Assembly (NCBI GenBank): GCA_002897995.1
Contig: BDTT01000038.1
Location: forward strand, 1-54,812
Direction of reading: 5' to 3'
Length of the DNA stretch: 54,812 nt
Source of the DNA: a bacterium BMS3Bbin10
GTDB lineage: Bacteria > Pseudomonadota > Alphaproteobacteria > Rhizobiales > Methyloligellaceae
Positions within the stretch are counted from its first letter, which is position 1. Every line of letters starts with the position of its first letter. Below the pieces are notes generated by a model. That model was not told the DNA's origin, did no database searches, and saw only the letters and a list, made by a program, of their open reading frames with translations. Position numbers and translations under genes: made by a program. Shown piece after piece: positions 1-7,901 of the stretch.

Positions 1-2
1 AT

Positions 3-737
3 CCCTGCGGCAAAATTGATCGCTATCCAGAGCGGTCACGTGAACGCTTTCTGTCCGATGACGAGCTGAGCTGCCTCGGCGAGACGCTGCGGCTTGCCGA
101 GACCGAAGGTTTGCCATGGCGCGCAGCACCGGGTCGTCCGAGGTCGAAGCATGAGCGCAAGCCTGTCAATCAACGGACGCTCTATCCCCGCGCGGTTACC
201 GCTGCCATTCGGTTGTTGCTCTTCACTGGTTGCCGGCTTGGCGAGGTGCTGCGACTGCAGTGGACTGACATCGATTTCGAGACTGGTACAGCAACCTTGC
301 AAGAGACTAAAGCAGGCAGCCCACAGGTGATTGCCCTGAGCGCTGCAGCGATAGCCGAACTTGAAGCGCTACCGAAGTTGAAGGGCTCGCCCTGGGTATT
401 GCCGAAAATCACCAATTCCACAAAGCCATTTGCGAAAGACACATTGGAGCAGTCGTGGCAGCGCATCCGGCTTGCCGCCGGCATTGAAGATGTTCGCCTG
501 CACGATCTTCGACATACGGTGGGGACCTTCGCCGGGCAGGACGGTGCAAACGCCTTCATGGTGCGTGATTTACTCAGGCACCGCAGCCTCGCCGTCACGG
601 GTCGCTATGTGAACCGGGCTGCCGATCCGGTGCGAGCATTGAGTGATCGCGTGTCAGCACGGATCGCGGACCGTCTCAGCGGCACATCAGCCGGCGAGGT
701 TGTGGATTTTAAAAAAACGACTTCAAATGCGAAGTGA
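3..737 (+). CDS. Tyrosine recombinase/phage integrase, 5' end outside window
   Basis: Site-specific recombinase catalytic domain. The frame is open from base 3 to the stop, so the N-terminal arm- and core-binding part lies upstream of the window. Visible catalytic motifs of the family: the first Arg in GCRLGEVLRL, the HxxR box in LHDLRHT, the second His in RHRSLAVTGRY and the Tyr nucleophile in the same stretch (GRYVN). The C-terminus is the usual short basic tail. It probably served to integrate a genomic island or prophage. It is followed by an insertion sequence rather than phage genes, so it may be a leftover. The ATG at 111 seen inside the frame is not the true start. Confidence 0.85.
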   Translation, partial: PCGKIDRYPERSRERFLSDDELSCLGETLRLAETEGLPWRAAPGRPRSKHERKPVNQRTLYPRAVTAAIRLLLFTGCRLGEVLRLQWTDIDFETGTATLQETKAGSPQVIALSAAAIAELEALPKLKGSPWVLPKITNSTKPFAKDTLEQSWQRIRLAAGIEDVRLHDLRHTVGTFAGQDGANAFMVRDLLRHRSLAVTGRYVNRAADPVRALSDRVSARIADRLSGTSAGEVVDFKKTTSNAK

Positions 738-823
738 GTGCGATAGCCCCACTTGATGCGTGTCGTCCAATAAGAAGTGGTTTCACAAATACGCGGCCAG
801 AGTCGAACAAAGCGCTCTGACTT

Positions 824-946
824 CCGCTTTCGGGGGTAAAGCGGACATAAATCGAGGTTGTCAAAAGAGTCTGCTTTTGACCTATTTTGTTGATTTAGTC
901 GGTTAGGCGCGGTTTTAGGTGTCCGCTTTTGTTAGAAGCGGACATT
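824..946. repeat. Hairpin repeats with GCGGACAT core
   Basis: Two small hairpins share one motif. The first has arms ccgcttt (824-830) and aaagcgg (838-844); the second has arms tgtccgctt (920-928) and aagcggaca (936-944). A further copy, aaagcggacat, lies at 2498-2508 across the right end of the IS. They look like members of an intergenic palindromic repeat family. The IS left end falls between the first two. No gene is seen between the integrase stop and the transposase. Confidence 0.55.
870..902 (+). repeat. IS left terminal inverted repeat
   Basis: 33-bp end that matches the reverse complement of 2473-2505 with six differences, all in the outer 14 bases; the inner 19 bases are identical. 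Confidence 0.75.
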
Positions 947-1023
947 TCTGGTTGCCGCTCCCGGCTGTTGCGGAGCGGCATGGTCATTTGTTGGTCATGT
1001 ATCCATTCTTCATCCCTTTCAGC

Positions 1024-2409
1024 TCATGCTGGTTGCGCGGCTGGCGGTGGTCCTGTTGCCAGTTTGGCGAGTTTCCTGAGGTTCTGGGCGGTGGCGGCGA
1101 GCAGGAACTCGTCCTGTGCGCCACGCGGTCCTCGCAGTCTGAGGCGGCCAAGCTTCAGGATGCGCTTCAGGTGGGCGAACAGCATCTCCACCTTTTTCCG
1201 GTTCTTGCGTGATGTCTCGTAGGCCTCGGTCTTGGCGATATCGCGCGCCATATCTCTGGCTCCTTCGTGGACGCTGCGAAGGACTTTCCTCAACGGTTCC
1301 TTCGGACAGCATTGCATCTTCAAGGCGCAGCCATCGCAGTCGCCTTTCCTGGCTCGATATCGATACAGACCATCTTTGGGGGGCTTGGCTTTAGCCAGTC
1401 GGCCAGCAGTTCGGTATCGCTTGAGGTCTTTGCCGCCTGGACAGATGTAACGATCTTCATGGGCGTCAAATTTGAAGTCCTCGCGCGAGAAAGTGCCGTC
1501 GTCCCGTTTTGATTTATCGAACACGGGAATGTGCGGTTCGATTCCATGTTCATAGACCAGCCAGCCCAGCATATCGGCCGTGCCATAGGCCGTGTCGCCA
1601 GCAAGGCTTTCAGGGTAGAGACCAAACCGGTCCATCGTCCGTTCGATCATGGTGCGCGCCGCGCCGACTTCCGCTTGTCGGATGGCCCGCGTGGCCTCAA
1701 CATCGACGATGACGGCATTGTCGGTGTCGATCAGATAGTTGGTGGCATAGGCAAAGAACGCCGGGCCGCGCAAAGCGCCGGTCCACTGGGCCGCCGGATC
1801 GGATGGTGAGACGAACTTTGGTTGCTTCTCGCTTGCGGCTCCGAAAGCGGCATCGTCGAGGGTGGCCAGATACTCTTTGACCGCCTGAGGTGCATCGGCG
1901 GAGATCTCGTCAATATGCCACTCATTGCCAGGCAGTGACCGCTGCTTATTGGCATCCGCCTGGATGAGACTGGCATCGACGGCAAAACTGTCGCCGCCAA
2001 CAAGCTCTTCATCCAGACAGCATTGCACAGTGCACTCGAACAGATGGCGCAGAATATCGCTCTCACGGAAGCGGCCATTGCGGTTGAGCGAGAATGTCGA
2101 ATGATCCGGAACCTTGCCCTCGAGTCCCAGACGGCAGAACCAGCGATAGGCAAGGTTCAGATGAACCTCCTCGCACAGCCGACGCTCAGACCGGATCGCG
2201 AAGCAGTAACCCACGATCAACATCCTGATCATCAACTCGGGATCGATCGAAGGTCGTCCTATCGAGCAATAGAACGGTGCCATCTTCCTGCGGATGTCAT
2301 CGAAATCGAGAAAGCGGTCGATCTGCCGAAGCATGTGGTTCTCCGGCACATGATCGTCCAGGCAGAAATCGTAAAAGAGACGCTCCGGAACCGCCTGTCT
2401 GCCCATCAT
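1024..2409 (-). CDS. IS1182 family transposase
   Basis: DDE transposase, 461 residues from the ATG at 2409. That start is preceded by GGAGG at a good distance; a GTG 15 bases upstream is also open. The N-terminal DUF772-type region (RPSIDPELMIRMLIVGY, then SERRLCEEVHLNLAYRWF) is followed by the catalytic core, with Asp in FAVDASLI, Asp in LAGDTAYG and the Glu helix NRKKVEMLFAHLKR. Cysteines of the IS1182 insertion (YICPGG, CDGC, CC) lie before the last box. The frame is uninterrupted, so the element may still be active. Confidence 0.92.
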   Translation of the reverse strand: MMGRQAVPERLFYDFCLDDHVPENHMLRQIDRFLDFDDIRRKMAPFYCSIGRPSIDPELMIRMLIVGYCFAIRSERRLCEEVHLNLAYRWFCRLGLEGKVPDHSTFSLNRNGRFRESDILRHLFECTVQCCLDEELVGGDSFAVDASLIQADANKQRSLPGNEWHIDEISADAPQAVKEYLATLDDAAFGAASEKQPKFVSPSDPAAQWTGALRGPAFFAYATNYLIDTDNAVIVDVEATRAIRQAEVGAARTMIERTMDRFGLYPESLAGDTAYGTADMLGWLVYEHGIEPHIPVFDKSKRDDGTFSREDFKFDAHEDRYICPGGKDLKRYRTAGRLAKAKPPKDGLYRYRARKGDCDGCALKMQCCPKEPLRKVLRSVHEGARDMARDIAKTEAYETSRKNRKKVEMLFAHLKRILKLGRLRLRGPRGAQDEFLLAATAQNLRKLAKLATGPPPAAQPA

Positions 2410-2472
2410 CAATCCGCCCTCCACGCCAAAACACTAGGAAGACGGAATCACGACTGCAAAAAAGGATCAAGG

Positions 2473-2505
2473 CCGACTAAATCAACAAAATCGACCCAAA
2501 GCGGA
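2473..2505 (-). repeat. IS right terminal inverted repeat
   Basis: Partner of 870-902, located 63 bp upstream of the transposase start; it probably overlaps the transposase promoter. Confidence 0.75.
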
Positions 2506-2577
2506 CATGTGTGGCCGGAAGTCTTGCCGCGCCACTATGGCTCGGCAAATACACCGGGAGCAGCCGGAGCATTCCGT

Positions 2578-2853
2578 CTAATAGACAACTGCTTCACCCG
2601 AGCCGCCATCGACTGCGATGCACTGGCCGGTGATCATGTCAGCAAGGGGTGAGCAAAAAAACAGCACCGCCGACGCAATGTCCTCGGGCTGTATCAGCTT
2701 GCCCAGCGGAATGTCGCTGGTGCGTTTGACGATCACCGCATCGATATCAGTCCCGGATTCCTTCGCTTCACTTTCGAATATCTGCATGACCCGTTCGGTC
2801 GCTGTGTAACCGGGATGCACGCAATTGACGGTTACATTGTAACGGACCCGGAA
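2578..2853 (-). pseudogene. Short-chain dehydrogenase, C-terminal remnant
   Basis: About 91 codons of an SDR-family oxidoreductase tail. VTVNCVHPGYT is the strand after the catalytic Tyr-Lys, PEDIASAVLFFCSP the late helix, and ITGQCIAVDGG the conserved end. The frame stops upstream at a TGA (2854-2856), and the Rossmann fold and YxxxK active site are missing, so the gene lost its 5' two-thirds. It sits between the IS and a MITE-like repeat, so mobile-element activity probably removed the rest. Confidence 0.8.
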
Positions 2854-3600
2854 TCAAAGCGGGACAAGACCAGCGCTGGCATTGGAATGTGGAGATGCCT
2901 CTTGCCGATCCGAAACTGAGGGTCGAGTCAATGAGCTTGAAGTCGTGAAACCCAAGACGGCAGAATACGCGGCCGATCAAAATGGTCAGTCTACCCAACA
3001 TTCCCCAGATGACTCCTCGAACTGGGCCCGATGGTAGCCAAAGCTGGCGCCTCGGGGAAGGCTGGGTAGACTGACCATTGTCCGACGTCAGCGCCTTTGG
3101 GACAAATCGGGGTCATTGAACAGAAGAGAATTTCTGGCTCACCGCTACCCTTGAAGGAATTGAGGCGCTCCAATGGATGGTTGTGGAACCTATCGGATTG
3201 ATCCCCTGACGAGACGGGAAGCTCTTCACGGCTCTTGTGAACATACCTCACGTTCTTGCCGTTCCACGGAAGAAAGAGTAGGTTCCTTCCACAAGGGGGC
3301 ATTTTAACTCCCCCTGTCACAACGGTTTTCAAGCACCAATTGACCGAGCGGGCCTCATGTTTTGGCGCGAATTGGTCAAGTCGGCCCCCTCTGTGGACTC
3401 CGATTGCTGAAAGAAACGTTGGGGAAGGCGATCTCTAGACTGGTCGCCCCCTCGTTTGAGCAAATCTCGTTGTGTTTTCGAAAAAAAACGCCGTCACGCA
3501 TTTGCGCGAGCTATGACACGCGCGCTGTCGTGTGTCCGTATTGGCGCCTCGACGTGAGGCATTGGGTTTTTTGGGACAACATTATGAGGAGAGTTTTTGA
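2854..3600. other. Noncoding region upstream of the inositol operon
   Basis: About 750 bp without a convincing gene. It holds the breakpoint of the SDR remnant, the 97-bp inverted repeat at 2982-3078, and low-quality reading frames with no recognisable protein. The last 20 bases carry the ribosome site for the inositol synthase (gaggagag, about 7 bases before its ATG). I could not point to a definite promoter. Confidence 0.5.
2982..3078. repeat. MITE-like 97-bp inverted repeat
   Basis: The ends atggtcagtctaccca (2982-2997) and tgggtagactgaccat (3063-3078) are perfect 16-bp inverted repeats. The match continues inward with few differences through ttcccc/ggggaa. The element is too short to encode anything and could be a non-autonomous element or a large hairpin. 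It does not share ends with the nearby IS1182-type element. Confidence 0.6.
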
Positions 3601-4737
3601 ATGAGAAAAATCAGAGTGGCCATCGCCGGTGTTGGCAACTGCGCGAGTTCCCTTGTCCAGGGTCTGGAATACTACAAGGGCCGGAACGAGGGAGCGTTTG
3701 CGGGCCTCATGCACACCCGGATCGGTGATTGGGGGCCGAGCGACATTGAGATCGTGGCCGCCTTTGATATCGACCGCCGCAAGGTAGGCAAACGGGTGGA
3801 AGAAGCGATTTTCGCCAAACCGAACTGCACCAATGTGTTCCAAAGCGCCCTTCCCGTTTCCGGGGTCGTGGTTCAGATGGGGCCGGTTCTTGACGGTGTG
3901 GCGCCGCACATGGCCGACTATCCCGATGACGAGGCCTTCCGCCCCTCTGACCATGTACCGGTCGATGTCACCCAAACCCTCAAGGACGCCGAGGCCGAGG
4001 TTCTGGTCTGCTACATGCCGGTTGGCTCTGAAAAGGCGGTTCGGCACTATGCCCGGGCTTGCCTGGAGGCCGGAGTGGCAATGGTCAACTGTGTTCCGGC
4101 GTTTATCGCTTCCGATCCCGAATGGGCTGGGAAATTCCGTGACGCCGGTCTTCCCATTGTCGGCGACGACATCAAAAGTCAGGTTGGCGCCACCATCGTG
4201 CACCGGACCCTCACGCGCCTGTTCGGGGACAGGGGCGTGCAGCTTGACCGGACCTACCAGCTGAACACGGGTGGCAACACGGACTTTCTCAACATGAAGG
4301 CCCTTGACCGCCTGAAGTCCAAGAAAGTCTCCAAGACGGAATCCGTGCAGTCGCAGTTGGACGAACGGCTGGATTCGAAGAACATCCATATCGGGCCGTC
4401 GGATTACGTGCCGTGGCAGGACGACAACAAGATCGCCTTCATCCGGATGGAAGGTCGCGGATTCGGGGACGTTCCATTGGAACTTGAACTCAGGATGTCG
4501 GTCCAGGATTCCCCCAACAGCGCTGGCGTGGTCATCGATGCGATCCGCTGCGCAAAGTTGGCTCTGGAGCGGGGTATCGGCGGCCCGCTGGAGGCTGCAT
4601 CGGCCTATTACATGAAGAGTCCGCCGAAACAGATGCGCGATTCGCTGGCCCATGAACAGACCGACACGTTCATCCAAGGGATCGATACCGATGGAGCGGC
4701 CGGTGAGGCACGCCCTCAAATCATCGCTGGTGAATAG
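3601..4737 (+). CDS. ino1: Inositol-3-phosphate synthase
   Basis: Cytosolic NAD-dependent isomerase that turns glucose-6-phosphate into 1L-myo-inositol 1-phosphate (= D-3-phosphate). At 378 residues it matches the short bacterial/archaeal form, not the ~530-residue eukaryotic one. The Rossmann loop VAIAGVGNCASS is at residues 6-17. The family hallmark LNTGGNTDFLNM (about 221-232) and the following Lys/Ser-rich active-site loop (SKKVSKTES) are intact, as is SDYVPWQDDNK near residue 270. It has a strong ribosome site. It is the first gene of a three-gene operon, followed 43 bp later by the phosphatase, so its product feeds the two downstream enzymes. Confidence 0.93.
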   Translation: MRKIRVAIAGVGNCASSLVQGLEYYKGRNEGAFAGLMHTRIGDWGPSDIEIVAAFDIDRRKVGKRVEEAIFAKPNCTNVFQSALPVSGVVVQMGPVLDGVAPHMADYPDDEAFRPSDHVPVDVTQTLKDAEAEVLVCYMPVGSEKAVRHYARACLEAGVAMVNCVPAFIASDPEWAGKFRDAGLPIVGDDIKSQVGATIVHRTLTRLFGDRGVQLDRTYQLNTGGNTDFLNMKALDRLKSKKVSKTESVQSQLDERLDSKNIHIGPSDYVPWQDDNKIAFIRMEGRGFGDVPLELELRMSVQDSPNSAGVVIDAIRCAKLALERGIGGPLEAASAYYMKSPPKQMRDSLAHEQTDTFIQGIDTDGAAGEARPQIIAGE

Positions 4738-4780
4738 CGCCAGCGGCCGGGCTGCCAACAATTGTCCGGGCGGTGGGAAC

Positions 4781-5605
4781 ATGGCCCGGACAGACGACTC
4801 GCCCTTGGTGGAGCGGTTGCTCATGCTCTACCGCCAAGTGCGGAGCGCGGTCGCGAGAGCCGACCGTGCGGGCGCTGGAACCAGGAACGCGAAGGGCGAT
4901 GACGTCAAGTTGTTCGACTTGGCAGCTAACGACGCGGCTTTGAGCTTCCTCAGGGAATTCCAGCAACCCGTCGTCGTCGATTCCGAAGAGGGTGGGCGTC
5001 TGGAAATCGGTTCCGGCACGTCGCGATACCGTTTCGTCCTCGATCCTGTGGACGGGTCCGACAACTGGGCGCGGGGGTTGCCGTTGTCGGCCTTGTCCTG
5101 CGCCGTGCTGCCGGTTGACGCCCCCCTCCATCCCGATTGGGTCGAAGCGGCCCTGGTCGGGCCGCTCGAGCAGGACACGCCCCTGATCGCGCTCAAGGGC
5201 TCCGGCGCATGGCGTGGAAGCGAACGACTTGAAACCTCGAAGCAGCGCAACATTAACGAGGCCATGATCTCGGTCGAACTCAATCATCATTCTCCCATCC
5301 CGGGCCTTGCCCGACTGATGGCCGCCGCCAGAGGCGTGCGGTGCTACGGTTGCGCTTCACGCGCCCTCTCCTTGGTTGCTACGGGTACGACCGACGCCCA
5401 TGTGGACGTGCGTGGCCGTCTGACGGCGGAAAGTTACCTCGCCGCCGCACGGTTAGTTATTGAGGCGGGGGGCTGGGTTGTCGGCCTCGACGGCGCACCC
5501 CTGGCGGCACCGGAAAGCTTGACCGGCCGCGTCAGCCTGGTCGCGGCGTCGAGCCGGGAGTTGTGCGAGAAAATCGTGAAAGTCTTGGGCGATGAAGGAT
5601 ACTGA
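4781..5605 (+). CDS. Inositol monophosphatase-family phosphatase
   Basis: Mg2+-dependent phosphatase of the IMPase/FBPase superfamily, 274 residues. The frame is open 129 bp further upstream into ino1, but the ATG at 4781 follows a purine-rich stretch, clears ino1 and gives normal family length. Metal-binding motifs: SEE at about 68-70 (the family Glu) and DPVDGSDNW at 88-96 (the DPxDGT box). The C-terminal WDxAAG box is degenerate (TAESYLAAARLVIEAGG). It overlaps the next gene by 14 bp. In this operon it may release free inositol from Ins-1-P, or remove the terminal phosphate of the phosphorylated di-inositol intermediate; the sequence cannot decide. Confidence 0.82.
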   Translation: MARTDDSPLVERLLMLYRQVRSAVARADRAGAGTRNAKGDDVKLFDLAANDAALSFLREFQQPVVVDSEEGGRLEIGSGTSRYRFVLDPVDGSDNWARGLPLSALSCAVLPVDAPLHPDWVEAALVGPLEQDTPLIALKGSGAWRGSERLETSKQRNINEAMISVELNHHSPIPGLARLMAAARGVRCYGCASRALSLVATGTTDAHVDVRGRLTAESYLAAARLVIEAGGWVVGLDGAPLAAPESLTGRVSLVAASSRELCEKIVKVLGDEGY

Positions 5606-6953
5606 TTTAGCAAACGCCGCACCGGAAGAGGCGCTGATCCTTGCCGCCGGATTGGGATCGCGGCTTCGACCGCATACCCAGACACCAAAACCCTTGACCA
5701 AAGTGCTCGGACTGACCCTGGCCGAACGGGTCGTCTGCACATTGATGGACGCCGGCATCAGCCGGTTCCTCGTCACCCTTGGGTCTGAAGCCGAAACGGT
5801 CAGGGAGCATTTTTCCGATATTGCCCGGCGGCGCGGCGTCACCATCGACTTCATCGAAGCCGACGGCTGGGAGCGGGGAAATGGCGCCAGTGCCCTGGCG
5901 GCCAAGGGCCGTACCGGCGAGGCGCCCTTCTTTCTGGTCATGATCGATCATCTTTTCGACCCGAAGATCGCCCGCACCCTGGCCGACGACCCGCCCGCGC
6001 CAGGAGAAATGCGCCTCGCCGTTGATCGCGACAAGGATGGCATCTTCGATCTCGACGATGTCACCCGGGTCAGGATCGACGATGGACGCATTAAGGAGAT
6101 AGACAAGACGCTCGACGATTGGGACGCCGGTGACACCGGGGTCATGCTTTGCACGTCCGGCCTGTTCGAGGGTCTGAAGCGCGCGGCGGCAAGGAACAGG
6201 CATGGGCTTTCCGACGGGCTCAGGGAACTGGCGGGTGAAGGCCGGGCGAAAACCGTCGATGTGACGGGACTGCCGTGGCTCGACGTCGACACGCCCGAGG
6301 CCTTGGCCGAGGGCGAACGGCAGCTGTTGCGCAACCAGGGCCGCAAGACCCGGGACGGTCCGGTAGCGCGCCATCTCAACCGGCCGGTTTCCCGGTGGCT
6401 CAGCCGCACTCTGGTGCGCACATCCGTTACGCCCAACCAGATCTCGCTTGCCTCCTGGTTGCTGTCATGTATAGCAGCGGGATTGATGGCTATGAGCGGC
6501 TATCCTGCTCTGGCCATCGGCGGCGTCCTGGCTCAACTGGCCTCGATTATCGACGGATGCGATGGCGAGATCGCACGCCTGAAATATTCCCAGAGCGAGT
6601 TTGGCGGCTGGTTCGACGCCGTCCTCGACCGGTATGCCGACGCCATTTTGTTGTTTGGCCTGATGTGGCACGAATTTGCCGCGACCGGCACAAATTTATC
6701 TGTCGTGCTGGGGTTTGCGGCGATTGTGGGGTCGTTCCTGAACAGCTACACCGCGGACAAATATGACGGGTTGATGGCGCAAAGACTGCAAGGCGCCTCA
6801 TACTTCCGGCTGGGCCGGGACGTGCGGGTATTCGTCATCTTCCTCGGCGCCGTGTTGAATCAGCCCCTGCTCACCCTGGGTGTTGTCGCCCTGATGATGA
6901 ATGTGGAGGTGCTCCGCCGAATAGTCATTTACGCCCGCGCGGACACACGGTGA
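5592..6953 (+). CDS. Bifunctional inositol-1-P cytidylyltransferase / CDP-inositol phosphotransferase (IPCT/DIPPS-like)
   Basis: Two-domain fusion, 453 residues. The N-terminal half is a nucleotidyltransferase: AAGLGSRLRPHTQTPKP at 18-34 binds CTP, and later VMIDHLFDP supplies the metal Asp. The C-terminal half is a membrane CDP-alcohol phosphatidyltransferase with the full signature: D321, D324-G325, A328-R329, G338, D342, D346, followed by hydrophobic helices. This architecture is known from (hyper)thermophiles, where it makes CDP-inositol and condenses it with Ins-1-P to phosphorylated di-myo-inositol phosphate. The preceding inositol synthase and phosphatase genes support that role. A lipid headgroup role (phosphatidylinositol-like) remains possible. 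Confidence 0.85.
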   Translation: MKDTDLANAAPEEALILAAGLGSRLRPHTQTPKPLTKVLGLTLAERVVCTLMDAGISRFLVTLGSEAETVREHFSDIARRRGVTIDFIEADGWERGNGASALAAKGRTGEAPFFLVMIDHLFDPKIARTLADDPPAPGEMRLAVDRDKDGIFDLDDVTRVRIDDGRIKEIDKTLDDWDAGDTGVMLCTSGLFEGLKRAAARNRHGLSDGLRELAGEGRAKTVDVTGLPWLDVDTPEALAEGERQLLRNQGRKTRDGPVARHLNRPVSRWLSRTLVRTSVTPNQISLASWLLSCIAAGLMAMSGYPALAIGGVLAQLASIIDGCDGEIARLKYSQSEFGGWFDAVLDRYADAILLFGLMWHEFAATGTNLSVVLGFAAIVGSFLNSYTADKYDGLMAQRLQGASYFRLGRDVRVFVIFLGAVLNQPLLTLGVVALMMNVEVLRRIVIYARADTR

Positions 6954-7182
6954 GGAAAAAATGCCGCAGTTGCCTGCTCGGATCATGATCGGCATTCCAT
7001 TATTCGATGCTCGCACATCCCTGATATGACCGCGAAAACAGAACGATGACAGTCGTCCGTAACACGGCGGCCCCTTTTTGAAAGCAGGGGGCACTTTGCC
7101 TGTTTTATCTTGTCAAAGCGGAGTATGGAGCGGACCTCGCGTGCTGCAACGCCGCTCGCCGTATTGGCGTACGGCCAATGTC

Positions 7183-7581
7183 CTAGCGTTTTCTGAGATT
7201 GAGACTGCCGGAGCCCCTCGAGTTGCTTACGCGCACGGTCTGGCTGTTGCCACGGACTGATATGGTGATCTTGCCGGAAACCGTGCTTTGCTCGCCATAT
7301 AGGCTGCCGCGGTAGCTGCTCGCGGAGCGCCTTGAAACGCGGCCATACAGCAAAAACGTGCCCGCGGTAGTCGCGCATTTGGCATCAAGCGTGAACGTCT
7401 TGCCTGCGCTGTCACCCTTCTCATATCTGACCCTGCAACTGACCGGTTCCACCTGACCCGATGTCAAGCGCACCGTGCCGCGGCCGCTCCACGAGCCGAC
7501 GATCGGTGCTGCAGAGGCCACGCTGGTTGCTGTTAGCATGCCAAGCGTCAAGGCCAGCGTTGCTGCAGAAGTGGTGCGCAT
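7183..7581 (-). CDS. Small secreted protein of unknown function
   Basis: 132 residues starting at the ATG at 7581, which has AAGGAG just upstream; the longer open frame beyond it is ignored. A clear Sec signal peptide (MRTTSAATLALTLGM...ASA) is cleaved before APIVGSWSG. The mature part is beta-rich with repeated Gly/Ser/Thr strands, WSGRGTVRLTSGQ near its start and two cysteines (SCRVRY and AKCATT). It resembles the small periplasmic SGQVExVxCRVRY proteins of rhizobia-like bacteria, which have no known function. It is convergent with the inositol operon. Confidence 0.7.
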   Translation of the reverse strand: MRTTSAATLALTLGMLTATSVASAAPIVGSWSGRGTVRLTSGQVEPVSCRVRYEKGDSAGKTFTLDAKCATTAGTFLLYGRVSRRSASSYRGSLYGEQSTVSGKITISVRGNSQTVRVSNSRGSGSLNLRKR

Positions 7582-7901
7582 TGACAGTCTCCTTATCTGT
7601 CCTGCTCGTTCACCGTTCCGTAGGTCAGCGAATCCATGCCTAACCTCGTCCGTTCCCAGATAGCCTTCAAATCCATGGTGATCGTAGTCATTTGTCACCG
7701 TCATTGAAATAGTTTCACCTCCTTAGAAAAACATCGACCGAATCGCGGGTCGGTCCCGGGTTGTGCTCAGCGCCCGCTCCGGTTACCCGTTCAGTCAGAA
7801 ACGTGTGAACCGCCTTCGTCGGCGCCATGGTGCTGGAATTGGATAGCTAATCCCAATGTGAAATAACCGGTCATGGAGGCACGGACGACCGGCCTCCGCG
7901 C
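7582..7901. other. Intergenic spacer
   Basis: 320 bp between the start of the secreted-protein gene and the end of the EEP hydrolase gene, both on minus. It should hold the promoter of the secreted protein; no repeat or RNA gene was seen. Confidence 0.4.

Larger units (their letters stand above)
870..2505. mobile_element. Complete insertion sequence, IS1182-type
   Basis: About 1.64 kb bounded by imperfect 33-bp inverted repeats (870-902 and 2473-2505) whose inner 19 bases, attttgttgatttagtcgg, are identical. It carries one full-length transposase reading towards the left end. No clear target duplication flanks it (agag on the left, catg on the right). The left tip lies inside a stem-loop (gtcaaaag 860-867 / cttttgac 874-881), which would fit the known liking of some IS1182 members for palindromic targets. 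The exact outer ends are uncertain by a few bases. Confidence 0.8.

Noticed and set aside
2768-3332. Minus-strand frames of 77 and 113 codons between the SDR remnant and the inositol operon
   Set aside because: They run through the inverted repeat, show no protein-like conservation or ribosome site, and overlap the pseudogene.
3511-4824. Long minus-strand frame opposite inositol-3-phosphate synthase
   Set aside because: It is the antisense shadow of a clearly recognisable gene; its protein has no family features.
7070-7092. gcccc...ggggc hairpin after the inositol operon as terminator
   Set aside because: Only five base pairs with a long loop and no T-run directly after it.
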